Positions 56,295 to 64,000 of a stretch of 64,000 nt of DNA are shown piece after piece. Position numbers and translations under genes: made by a program. The first letter of the stretch is position 1; the number at the start of each line of letters is the position of its first letter. The notes beneath the pieces were generated by a model. It saw nothing but the letters and a program-made list of their open reading frames with translations. It made no database searches and was not told where the DNA came from. Origin of the DNA: an uncultured Prevotella sp. (lineage in GTDB: Bacteria; Bacteroidota; Bacteroidia; Bacteroidales; Bacteroidaceae); the NCBI GenBank assembly GCA_900318395.1, contig ONKL01000007.1:1-64000 (forward strand). Direction: 5' to 3'.

Positions 56295-58541
56295 ATGATG
56301 AAACGATTACTGCTTATTTTATTCACTGTTCATTGTTCACTTTTTGCACTGTCAAATCCTGTGGATGAACTGTTGGAAAGGATCGATAAAGGTGCTTCGG
56401 CCAAGTTCAAGATCGAAAAGGTGAAGAGTCAGAAGGATTTCTTTGAGTTGGATCAGGCTGGCAAGAAGGTCGTGGTGCGAGGAAATACCTGGGTGAACAT
56501 CGCCTCGGGTGTGAACTGGTACCTGAAATACTACGCAGGCATTCACCTCTCGTGGAACCAGATGCAGGCCAAACTGCCTGCCGTATTGCCTGCGGTCACG
56601 AAGAAAGAGCGCCATGAGACTGATCTTACCCTGCGTTACGACTTCAACTATTGCACCTTCAGCTATTCGATGCCTTTCTGGGGCTGGGAGCGCTGGGAGA
56701 AGGAAATCGACTGGATGGCGCTGCATGGCGTAAACCTGCCGTTGGCGATTGTGGGCGAAGAGTGCGTGTGGCGCAATATGTTGCTGAAGCTCGGCTATAC
56801 GGAGAAAGAGGTGGGCGAGTTTATCGCTGGTCCTGCTTTCCTCGCCTGGTGGGAGATGAACAATCTCGAAGGGTGGGGCGGACCATTACCGCTCTCATGG
56901 TATGCCCGTCAGGAGAAGTTGCAGAAACAGATCCTGGCACGTATGAAGCAACTCGACATGCACCCTGTGTTGCCAGGTTATTGTGGCATGGTGCCTCACG
57001 ATGCCAAACAGAAACTGGGACTGAACGTGGCTGATGCCGGTCTTTGGAACGGATTCCAGCGCCCAGCGAATCTGCTGCCTACGGATGCCCGCTTCTCTGA
57101 AATCGCCACCTTATATTATAATGAACTCACCAAACTCTTTGGAAAGGCCGATTATTACTCCATGGATCCATTCCATGAGAGCAACGATGATCCTACGATC
57201 GACTATGCCAAGGCTGGTGAGGCGATGATGCAGGCCATGAAACGTGTCAATCCCAATGCCGTCTGGGTGATTCAGGGGTGGACAGAGAATCCCCGTCCAC
57301 AGATGGTTGATGGCATGAAGCCTGGCGATCTGCTCGTGCTCGACCTTTTCTCAGAGTGTCGCCCCATGTTCGGCATCCCCAGTATCTGGAAACGTGAAGA
57401 GGGCTATAAACAGCATGGGTGGCTCTTCTGCATGCTTGAGAATTTTGGCGCCAATGTGGGCATGCATGGCCGCATGGATCAGCTCTTGGATAACTTCTTC
57501 TCGAGGAATGTGAAAGGAGGAAAGAGCAATGAGGATACCTGTAAGGGTATAGGTTTCACGATGGAAGGTTCGGAGAACAATCCCGTGATGTTCGAGTTGA
57601 TGAGTGAACTGCCCTGGCGCCCTGAAAAGTTTACGAAGGAGTCTTGGGTAAAGGCTTATGTGAAGGCTCGCTACGGTGTGGAGGATGCGACGATAGAGAA
57701 GGCTTGGATGATCCTTGCCAATAGCATCTACAACTGTCCGGCAGGTAACAATCAGCAAGGCCCTCACGAGAGTATCTTCTGCGGACGCCCCTCATTGAAT
57801 AACTTCCAGGCCTCGTCGTGGTCGAAAATGAAGAATTATTATGATCCTGCTGATACCAAGGAGGCTGCACGCCTGATGAACAGTGTGGCTGAGAAGTATC
57901 GCGGTAACAATAATTTTGAGTACGATCTGGTGGATATCACCCGTCAGGCACTGGCAGATCAGGCTCGTCAGCAGTATCAGCACACGATAGCAGACTATAA
58001 AGGCTTTGCCCGCAAGGCATTTGATCAGGATACTGCCCGTTTCCTCGACATGTTGCTGATGCAAGATAAACTCCTGGGCACACGTTCAGAGTTCCGCTTA
58101 GGTCACTGGACGCAGGATGCCGTCAATGCTGGCGTGACTCCCGAGGAGAAGAAACTGTATGAGTGGAATGCCCGTGTCCAGATTACCACATGGGGCAATC
58201 GTTATTGTGCCGACACGGGCGGACTCCGTGATTATGCCCATAAAGAGTGGCAGGGATTGCTGAAAGACTTCTACTATCCCCGTTGGAAGGCCTACTTCGA
58301 TGCCCTCGCTGCCCAGATGAAGGCTCAGACGGCTCCGCAGCCCGAGCTTTTAGGTGGTGGCCCGAATGCTACGAAGACGGCAGCAGAACTCTTCCAGATG
58401 GCTCTGCCTCAGGAAGTGCAGATCGACTACTATGCGATGGAGGAGCCTTGGACTCTCCAGCAGAATCCCTACAGTGCTGCCCCAGAGGGCAGTCCTGTCG
58501 ATGTTGCCAAGGAGGCCATCGATTTAATGTTTCATTTTTAA
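56295..58541 (+). CDS. Alpha-N-acetylglucosaminidase (GH89)
   Basis: A 748-residue secreted GH89 enzyme, related to human NAGLU. A signal peptide (KRLLLILFTVHCSLFALS) is partly encoded by TTCACTG-type repeats. The family core is clear: YDFNYCTFSYSMPFWGWERW, NLPLAIVGEECVWRNML, LPGYCGMVPHDAKQKLG, YYSMDPFHESNDDP with E295, and GFTMEGSENNPVMFEL with E424. Their spacing (129) agrees with the catalytic pair of NAGLU (E316 and E446). It releases terminal alpha-linked GlcNAc, as in heparan sulfate or gastric-type mucin glycans. It starts within 0-3 bases of the cca stop. Confidence 0.94.
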   Translation: MMKRLLLILFTVHCSLFALSNPVDELLERIDKGASAKFKIEKVKSQKDFFELDQAGKKVVVRGNTWVNIASGVNWYLKYYAGIHLSWNQMQAKLPAVLPAVTKKERHETDLTLRYDFNYCTFSYSMPFWGWERWEKEIDWMALHGVNLPLAIVGEECVWRNMLLKLGYTEKEVGEFIAGPAFLAWWEMNNLEGWGGPLPLSWYARQEKLQKQILARMKQLDMHPVLPGYCGMVPHDAKQKLGLNVADAGLWNGFQRPANLLPTDARFSEIATLYYNELTKLFGKADYYSMDPFHESNDDPTIDYAKAGEAMMQAMKRVNPNAVWVIQGWTENPRPQMVDGMKPGDLLVLDLFSECRPMFGIPSIWKREEGYKQHGWLFCMLENFGANVGMHGRMDQLLDNFFSRNVKGGKSNEDTCKGIGFTMEGSENNPVMFELMSELPWRPEKFTKESWVKAYVKARYGVEDATIEKAWMILANSIYNCPAGNNQQGPHESIFCGRPSLNNFQASSWSKMKNYYDPADTKEAARLMNSVAEKYRGNNNFEYDLVDITRQALADQARQQYQHTIADYKGFARKAFDQDTARFLDMLLMQDKLLGTRSEFRLGHWTQDAVNAGVTPEEKKLYEWNARVQITTWGNRYCADTGGLRDYAHKEWQGLLKDFYYPRWKAYFDALAAQMKAQTAPQPELLGGGPNATKTAAELFQMALPQEVQIDYYAMEEPWTLQQNPYSAAPEGSPVDVAKEAIDLMFHF

Positions 58542-58554
58542 TGTTTAATCTTTC

Positions 58555-59631
58555 ATGGCAAATAGTCAACGTCTTCTTTCACTGGATATCCTGCGTGGTA
58601 TTACTGTGGCAGGTATGATTCTCGTCAATAATGGATGGGGCGAGTCTTTCGAGATGCTCGGGCACTCTGAGTGGAATGGCATGACGCCCTGCGACCTCGT
58701 GTTCCCCTTCTTCCTCTTCATCATGGGAATCTCGTGCTATCTCTCGCTGGTGAAGTCAGAGTTCAAACCCACCCCCAAGGTGATACGCCGAATCATCAAA
58801 CGAACGGTACTGCTTTTCGCCATCGGTCTGTTTATCAATTGGTTTGATCATGCCATCGAGGGCGATCTCCTGTGTTTCGGACATCTGCGTATCTGGGCTG
58901 TTATGCAGCGCATCGCACTTTGCTATGGCATCGTGTCGCTCTTTGCCCTCTTCTGCAACCATAAGTACACCATTCCGGTGATTATCGGCTTGTTGGTCAT
59001 TTATACGGCCATTTTGATTTTTGGCAACGGTTATGCAGAAGATGCCAGCGTGAATATCCTGGCGCAGGTGGATCTGAATCTCTTTGGGTATGACCATGTC
59101 TATCATAAGAGTCCTGTGGATCCTGAGGGATTGTTGGGCACCATCTCTTCTGTAGCTCATGTGTTGTTGGGCTTCTATTGCGGCAAACTCATTCGCCAAA
59201 AGGAGACCATCGAACAAAAGGTGATAGCTCTTTTTGTTGTTGGAACGGTACTTGTTATTGGCGGCTATCTGTTGTCATACGGATTACCACTCAATAAGCG
59301 CATCTGGAGCCCCAGTTATGTGATGGTGACCTGTGGCCTTGCCTCTTTATTACAGGCGTTCCTGATGTATGTCATCGACATTCAGAAGAAGTCCAAGTGG
59401 ACGACATTCTTCCACGTCTTCGGCGTGAATGCGCTCGCTCTCTATGTGTCGAGTGAACTGTTGGCTATCTTTTTGGGGCATATTGGTTGGTCTACGGTAG
59501 TCTATGACGGCATCCACGCTGTCATCTCGCCACTGAAATGGGCTTCTCTGGCTTATGCAGTGTACTTCGTACTGCTTAATTTCGCCATCGGCTACGTACT
59601 TTATCGTAAGAAGATTTACATAAAACTATAA
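58555..59631 (+). CDS. HGSNAT-like transmembrane acetyltransferase (DUF5009-type)
   Basis: A 358-residue membrane protein with about ten helices. The start matches human heparan-alpha-glucosaminide N-acetyltransferase closely: RLLSLDILRGITVAGMILVN, then GHSEWNGMTPCDLVFPFFLF and IMGISCYLSL. The histidine H37 in GHSEWNG corresponds to the active-site histidine of HGSNAT. HGSNAT passes acetyl groups from acetyl-CoA across the membrane to terminal glucosamine. This would let the neighbouring GH89 enzyme, which needs GlcNAc, cleave it. It lies 13 bp after the GH89 gene. Activity on heparan-type sugars is inferred from sequence and context. Confidence 0.85.
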   Translation: MANSQRLLSLDILRGITVAGMILVNNGWGESFEMLGHSEWNGMTPCDLVFPFFLFIMGISCYLSLVKSEFKPTPKVIRRIIKRTVLLFAIGLFINWFDHAIEGDLLCFGHLRIWAVMQRIALCYGIVSLFALFCNHKYTIPVIIGLLVIYTAILIFGNGYAEDASVNILAQVDLNLFGYDHVYHKSPVDPEGLLGTISSVAHVLLGFYCGKLIRQKETIEQKVIALFVVGTVLVIGGYLLSYGLPLNKRIWSPSYVMVTCGLASLLQAFLMYVIDIQKKSKWTTFFHVFGVNALALYVSSELLAIFLGHIGWSTVVYDGIHAVISPLKWASLAYAVYFVLLNFAIGYVLYRKKIYIKL

Positions 59632-59638
59632 CTCTGAT

Positions 59639-61432
59639 ATGAAAAAACTTCTAGACACAATGATGTTGGTTGTGGGATTGTTGTTCCCTGCCACGCTGGC
59701 AGCTGAGGCGCTGCCCCTGATTCAGAATGTAAATGCCTATGAGAGCATGTCACTCAATGGTGAGTGGAATTACATTGTCGATGTACAGGAAGAGGGCTAC
59801 TACGACTATCGTATGAAACCCATGCGCAATGGATTCTTCATGAATGCCAAACCCCAGCGCCCTGAGGACCTGATAGAGTACGATTTCGATAAGTCGCCGA
59901 CCATGCAGATTCCAGGTGATTGGAATACGCAGGATGAGCGCTTGTTTTTCTACGAGGGCACCGTCTGGTTCAAGAAAAGCTTCCAGGCAGTGCCGATGAG
60001 CGACTACCGCACGCTGCTCTATTTCGGTGCTGTCAACTATGACTGCCGGGTGTGGGTGAACGGCAAGGAGGCGGGTCATCATATCGGTGGATTTACGCCT
60101 TTCAATTTCGATATCAGCGACCTGCTTCGCGAGGGTGAGAATGTCGTCATTGTGAAGGTCGACAACAAGCGTCACGCTGAGGATGTGCCCACGCTGATCT
60201 TCGATTGGTGGAACTATGGTGGCATCACGCGCGACGTGAAGTTGGTTAAAGTCTCGCCAGTGTATCTGGAGGACTATAACCTGCAACTGCCCAGTCTCGA
60301 AGGGCGGCAGATCTCCTTCAGTGTCAAGCTGAACAAGCCAGAGGCCAATCACCAGGTGACGCTCAATATCCCTGAGCTGAAGATCAAGAAGACGCTCACT
60401 ACTGCTGCCGACGGAACTGCTTCTGTCAGCATGAAAGCCAAACCTCAGTTGTGGTGTCCGGAGAACCCCAAGCGCTATCAGGTGGAGATCAGTCTCGACA
60501 ATTCTACCATTGCCGACAGTATCGGATTCCGTAAGATCGAGACGCGCGACAAGCAGATCCTGCTGAATGGAAAGCCCATCTTCCTGAAAGGTATCAGCAT
60601 TCATGAAGAGAAGCCTAATGGAGGCGGACGTGCCAACTCTGTAGAAGATGCACATACGCTCCTCTCGTGGGCCAAGGATCTGGGATGCAACTTTGTGCGC
60701 CTGGCTCACTATCCTCATAATGAATACATGGTGCGCGAGGCTGAGCGCATGGGTATACTTGTGTGGTCTGAGATTCCTTGCTACTGGACCATCGCCTGGA
60801 CTAATCCTGCCACCCTCGATAATGCCCGCCAGCAGCTTACCGATATGATCCGTCGTGACCATAACCGTTCAAATGTCATCATCTGGAGTATTGCCAACGA
60901 GACACCTCACTCTGCTGAGCGTGATGCCTTCCTCGGCAAACTCGCAAAGCATGCGCGCTCGCTGGATGATACCCGACTTATCTCGATGGCTATGGAGGTG
61001 ACAGGTGCCTCTAACTATAAGAATATCCTGAACGACAATATGAACGAGTATGTCGATGTTGTCAGCTTCAACCAGTATATTGGCTGGTATCGTGATGTGA
61101 ATGATGCTCCGAAGATGACATGGGAGATACCCTATAACAAGCCCGTCATTATCAGCGAGTTCGGCGGTGGTGCCCGTTATGGCTACCACGGTGCCAAGAA
61201 CCAGCGCTGGACTGAGGAGTTCCAGGAGAACCTCTATCGTGAGAACACAGCCATGCTCGACAAGATTGACGGCCTCTCTGGCACCACGCCTTGGATTCTG
61301 AAGGATTTCCGTTCACCTCGTCGTGTGCTGCCTGGTGTGCAGGATTATTATAACCGTAAAGGTGTGCTGAGTGACAAAGGCGAGCGTAAACTGGCCTTCT
61401 ATGTACTCAAACAGTGGTACGAGGGTAAGTGA
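59639..61432 (+). CDS. GH2 beta-glucuronidase/beta-galactosidase-type enzyme
   Basis: A 597-residue secreted GH2 enzyme with signal MKKLLDTMMLVVGLLFPATL then AAE. Sugar-binding sandwich (about 30-205), Ig domain, TIM barrel from about 310. The acid/base E421 is in IIWSIANETPHS and the nucleophile E507 in VIISEFGGG. The barrel segment NQRWTEEFQENLYRENTAML and the absence of large C-terminal domains are like bacterial beta-glucuronidases of about 600 residues. The Asn-Lys pair that recognises glucuronate cannot be placed with certainty, so beta-galactosidase remains possible. It is 7 bp after the acetyltransferase gene. Confidence 0.88.
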   Translation: MKKLLDTMMLVVGLLFPATLAAEALPLIQNVNAYESMSLNGEWNYIVDVQEEGYYDYRMKPMRNGFFMNAKPQRPEDLIEYDFDKSPTMQIPGDWNTQDERLFFYEGTVWFKKSFQAVPMSDYRTLLYFGAVNYDCRVWVNGKEAGHHIGGFTPFNFDISDLLREGENVVIVKVDNKRHAEDVPTLIFDWWNYGGITRDVKLVKVSPVYLEDYNLQLPSLEGRQISFSVKLNKPEANHQVTLNIPELKIKKTLTTAADGTASVSMKAKPQLWCPENPKRYQVEISLDNSTIADSIGFRKIETRDKQILLNGKPIFLKGISIHEEKPNGGGRANSVEDAHTLLSWAKDLGCNFVRLAHYPHNEYMVREAERMGILVWSEIPCYWTIAWTNPATLDNARQQLTDMIRRDHNRSNVIIWSIANETPHSAERDAFLGKLAKHARSLDDTRLISMAMEVTGASNYKNILNDNMNEYVDVVSFNQYIGWYRDVNDAPKMTWEIPYNKPVIISEFGGGARYGYHGAKNQRWTEEFQENLYRENTAMLDKIDGLSGTTPWILKDFRSPRRVLPGVQDYYNRKGVLSDKGERKLAFYVLKQWYEGK

Positions 61433-61449
61433 TTGCAAAGAAAGACGAT

Positions 61450-62580
61450 ATGAAATATGCCTGCTATATAGCCTTGATGGCCATTCTTCTCAACTCGTGT
61501 ATCAAGGACGAGCCGAAGAATATGGAATGCGACATCCTTGAAGCCTGGATCGAGGGCGATGATCTGGCTCAGTACTTCAGCCAGACTACCGATATGCGTA
61601 TCAGCGATGTGCCTTCTAGTACAGACTTACTGACGTTCATCGTCAGGCAGCGTGCAGCATTGCCGCCAATGCCCATCAATTTCAAGTTGACGCCAGGTGC
61701 AACCATATCGCCTGAAAGCGGTAGCGTGCAGGACTTTAGCAAAGGCCCAGTTACTTATACGGTGGCATCCGAAGACGGTCAGTGGTACCGCATCTATCAA
61801 GTGGATTTCCGTGAGACAGTGCTGCCCAGCAGCAAATATGATTTCGAAACCTTTGAGCTGAGTTCTGGCAACAAGTATTACGTCTGGTATTATAAGAATG
61901 CTGACGGCACGAATGATTATATCTGGGCATCGGGTAATGAGGGCTACATGATAGCCAAACCTAACGCCTCTGCTGAGGATTATCCGACTGTGCCCGATGC
62001 GAATGGGCTCGATGGCTATTGTGTCCGTCTTACTACACGTTCCACAGGCTCATGGGGCAAGACCTTCAAGAAGCCTATTGCTGCCGGTAATTTCTTCTTG
62101 GGAGCCTTCGACAGTCAGTATGCACTGACTAACACGCTGAAGACGACCCAGATGGGCATTCCCTATACCAAAGAGCCAGTGAAGATAGCTGGCTACTATA
62201 AGTATGCCCCTGGTGAGGTGTTCACCGATAAGGATTTCAATGAACTGAAGGATCGTATCGATGAACCTGCTCTCTATGCTGTGCTCTATTACAACCACGA
62301 TGAGGCGGGTAACGAAGTGATGCTCCACGGCGACGATGTGCGCACCAGCCGTTTTATCGTGCGTATGGCAGAGGTGACTTCGGCTCCTCCTACCGACCAG
62401 TGGCAGCATTTCGAAATGACATTCGAGGGCACCACGCCCATCGACGCCCAACTGCTTGCGAATCGTGGCTATAATCTGGCATTGGTATTCTCGTCGAGCA
62501 AAACCGGCGATACGTTCGAAGGAGCAGTGGGGAGTACACTATTAATAGATAAGGTGGAAATCACATTTAAAACGGAATAA
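61450..62580 (+). CDS. PCMD-domain lipoprotein
   Basis: From the ATG at 61450 (MKYACYIALMAILLNSC, lipobox LNSC) 376 residues. An Ig-like N-terminal region (LTFIVRQRAALPPMPINFKL; GPVTYTVASEDGQWYRIYQV) precedes the PCMD (putative carbohydrate metabolism) domain: YDFETFELSSGNKYYVWYYK, YCVRLTTRSTGSWGKTFKKP, AAGNFFLGAFDSQYAL, KIAGYYKYAPGEVFTD, HFEMTFEGTTPIDAQL. PCMD proteins are surface lectin-like proteins of Bacteroidetes. A GTG start at 61429 overlapping the GH2 stop is less likely. It probably binds the glycan at the surface. Confidence 0.88.
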   Translation: MKYACYIALMAILLNSCIKDEPKNMECDILEAWIEGDDLAQYFSQTTDMRISDVPSSTDLLTFIVRQRAALPPMPINFKLTPGATISPESGSVQDFSKGPVTYTVASEDGQWYRIYQVDFRETVLPSSKYDFETFELSSGNKYYVWYYKNADGTNDYIWASGNEGYMIAKPNASAEDYPTVPDANGLDGYCVRLTTRSTGSWGKTFKKPIAAGNFFLGAFDSQYALTNTLKTTQMGIPYTKEPVKIAGYYKYAPGEVFTDKDFNELKDRIDEPALYAVLYYNHDEAGNEVMLHGDDVRTSRFIVRMAEVTSAPPTDQWQHFEMTFEGTTPIDAQLLANRGYNLALVFSSSKTGDTFEGAVGSTLLIDKVEITFKTE

Positions 62581-62594
62581 ACGACACAAGGACA

Positions 62595-63356
62595 ATGAAA
62601 CTGAAATACCTCCTACTATCGCTCATCAGCTTGGCCCTGATCACGAGCCTCCCATCCGCAGCTCAGACAGACACTCGGAAGTTGCAGCTGAAAGCTCGTG
62701 TGGGCTATAGTATTGGTGGAACAGCTCCCTTGGGCTTGCCTGCCACCATCCGCAGCATCGAATCGTTCAGGCTGACGCCCAACTTCATGGTGGGTGTCGA
62801 CGGTATGTATCGGCTGTCTGAGAAGTTCGGATTGCAGGCTGCCCTGCATTATGAAATCAAGGATATGGACGGCGAGGTGACCACCAAGGGCTATCACATG
62901 AAAGTGAGGATGGACGAAGACGAATTGGAAGGACTCTATACTGGCCACGTTAGTCAGACTGTACGCCAGCGCATGATAACCATTCCTGTGCAACTGACCT
63001 ATGAACTCGGCAAGAGTCTGCAGCTGAAAGCGGGTCCCTACCTGTCACTGCTGCTCAGTAAGGAGTTCTATGGCTATGCCTCCGACGGTTACCTGCGCAA
63101 AGACGATCCGACGGGTGTCAAGGTGGTAATGGGTAGTCAGGAGGGCGAATGGGCAACCTACGACTTCAGCGATGACATGCGCTCCTGTCAGATGGGAGTG
63201 ACTGTAGGCATCGATTGGGCCTTCTACCGCCGTCTGGGCTTGTCTGCCGACCTTTTATGGGGGCTCACGGGCATCCATCGTAGTGATTTCAAGACCGTGG
63301 AGCAGACGCTCTTCCCTATCTACGGAACGATTGGCTTCTTCTATAGATTCTACTGA
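62595..63356 (+). CDS. Outer-membrane beta-barrel protein (PorT-type)
   Basis: A 253-residue protein with a signal peptide (LLLSLISLALITSLPSAAQ). Alternating strands such as LKARVGYSIGGTAPLGLPA, LTPNFMVGVDGMYRLSEKFG, MITIPVQLTYELGKSLQLKA and TIGFFYRFY with an aromatic end show an eight- to ten-stranded outer-membrane barrel of the PorT/OMP_b-brl_2 group. It lies between two PCMD-type genes in one operon (14 bp spacing), so it could pair with them. Its function is unknown. Confidence 0.82.
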   Translation: MKLKYLLLSLISLALITSLPSAAQTDTRKLQLKARVGYSIGGTAPLGLPATIRSIESFRLTPNFMVGVDGMYRLSEKFGLQAALHYEIKDMDGEVTTKGYHMKVRMDEDELEGLYTGHVSQTVRQRMITIPVQLTYELGKSLQLKAGPYLSLLLSKEFYGYASDGYLRKDDPTGVKVVMGSQEGEWATYDFSDDMRSCQMGVTVGIDWAFYRRLGLSADLLWGLTGIHRSDFKTVEQTLFPIYGTIGFFYRFY

Positions 63357-63407
63357 CGACATGTTTCAGATCATTTTATATAACACTTAATCAAAAACTA
63401 AAAGCGT

Positions 63408-64000
63408 ATGAGAAAGTTTTACACATTACTCGTTGTTGCCATGACAGCCATCGCTGCCCGCGCAACTGATTACAAAGTTCCTGTAACAGTCATCGTAAAC
63501 GGTGTGACCTCAGAGCAGACAGGAGATTTTACGGTCGTAGAGAACGACGGATTGTATGACATCACTCTGAAGAATTTTATTTTGCAGAGCGAAGACGGTC
63601 CCATGGGTGTTGGTAACGTGGAACTCAAGGGCATCGTTCCTTATAAGGATGGTGACGCCACACTGCTCGTCGCTACCGATGAAGTGAAAATAACCGATGG
63701 CGATGATCCCAACGTGCCCGTCTGGATGGCAGGCATGCTGCCTCCTGTTCCTGTGGAGTTGCGTGGAAAGATAGTAGGCGACCAGTTGCGCTGCTATCTC
63801 GACATCAACTTGATGGAAAGTTTGGGACAGATGATCCAGGTGGCCATCGGCAGCGGCTATCAGCTGCCTAACCCAAGCTTCGAGGCTTGGCATGCTTCGG
63901 CGGAGGAATATGTGGAGCCTAATGGCTGGCATTCGTTTGAGAGCGCCACAGGCGACTTGGCTCTAGCTGCTGGTCATCACGTAGAAAAGTCGAAAGATGC
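63408..64000 (+). CDS. Calycin-like/PCMD surface protein, partial (N-terminal part)
   Basis: Starts at the ATG at 63408 (MRKFYTLLVVAMTAIAARAT) with a signal peptide and runs past the window end (197 codons seen). Residues about 20-135 look like a calycin-like lipocalin-type domain (VPVTVIVNGVTSEQTGDFTV; NDGLYDITLKNFILQSEDG; GVGNVELKGIVPYKDGDATL; GKIVGDQLRCYLDINLM). After it the PCMD start begins (YQLPNPSFEAWHASAEEYVE; PNGWHSFESATGDLALAAGH). This order is common in Prevotella surface proteins. It is the last visible gene of the GH89 operon. Confidence 0.85.
   Translation, partial: MRKFYTLLVVAMTAIAARATDYKVPVTVIVNGVTSEQTGDFTVVENDGLYDITLKNFILQSEDGPMGVGNVELKGIVPYKDGDATLLVATDEVKITDGDDPNVPVWMAGMLPPVPVELRGKIVGDQLRCYLDINLMESLGQMIQVAIGSGYQLPNPSFEAWHASAEEYVEPNGWHSFESATGDLALAAGHHVEKSKD

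Noticed and set aside
59750..60862. A 370-codon minus-strand frame inside the GH2 gene
   Set aside because: Antisense to the conserved GH2 sequence; no start signal, no promoter and no family match.

Overview
The window looks like a chromosome segment of a Prevotella-type bacterium (Bacteroidales). The evidence is: TAnnTTTG promoters directly upstream of many genes, a SusC/SusD pair, the type IX secretion genes porX and porW, PCMD and BACON surface proteins, a BspA-like leucine-rich-repeat protein with the typical Prevotella C-terminal tail, and many carbohydrate-active enzymes. A species cannot be named from the sequence alone.

Layout. 1-396 is the cut-off end of a Crp/Fnr regulator. About 480-10029 is the right part of an integrative element. 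From right to left it holds a 3' fragment of a tRNA-Met gene (attachment site), candidate integrase arm sites, a tyrosine integrase, a three-gene cargo operon (AlbA_2/Schlafen-like ATPase-fold protein, coiled-coil protein, small unknown), an excisionase-like HTH protein, ParA, a frame-broken small protein, a primase-helicase, and a cluster of eight GTAGCA/TGCTAC repeats that could be an origin. 10101-17812 is a pectin (rhamnogalacturonan side chain) cluster: GH2, GH105, GH2-like and an SGNH esterase-GH105 fusion. 17831-18126 holds tandem arrays with a 21-22 bp period. Then come tRNA-Lys, an AI-2E family permease, tdk, rsmI, two surface proteins and a SusC/SusD operon with three accessory lipoproteins (23207-29914).

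29903-45151 is core genome: tadA, birA, pyrH, psd-pssA, dnaE, trxA, tsaE, porX-porW, aroA and tRNA-Pro. 45.2-49.1 kb, after tRNA-Pro, looks accessory: orphan HTH gene, VanW protein, DUF4160-DUF2442 pair, a 202-bp nested palindrome and a stand-alone DUF3987-type ATPase. 49152-56294 returns to core genes (B3/B4 protein, folE, SPOR protein, a DoxX/thioredoxin-like/TpiA fused frame, DUF1599 protein, cca). 56295 to the end is a glycan operon read through from cca: GH89, an HGSNAT-like acetyltransferase, GH2, a PCMD lipoprotein, a beta-barrel protein and a partial calycin-like/PCMD protein. The first three resemble the human lysosomal set for heparan sulfate (HGSNAT, NAGLU, GUSB).

One theme runs through the window. 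Short tandem repeats with a 7-bp unit (TCACTNN) sit at gene borders at about ten places. They form the C-termini, stop codons and even signal peptides of neighbouring genes.
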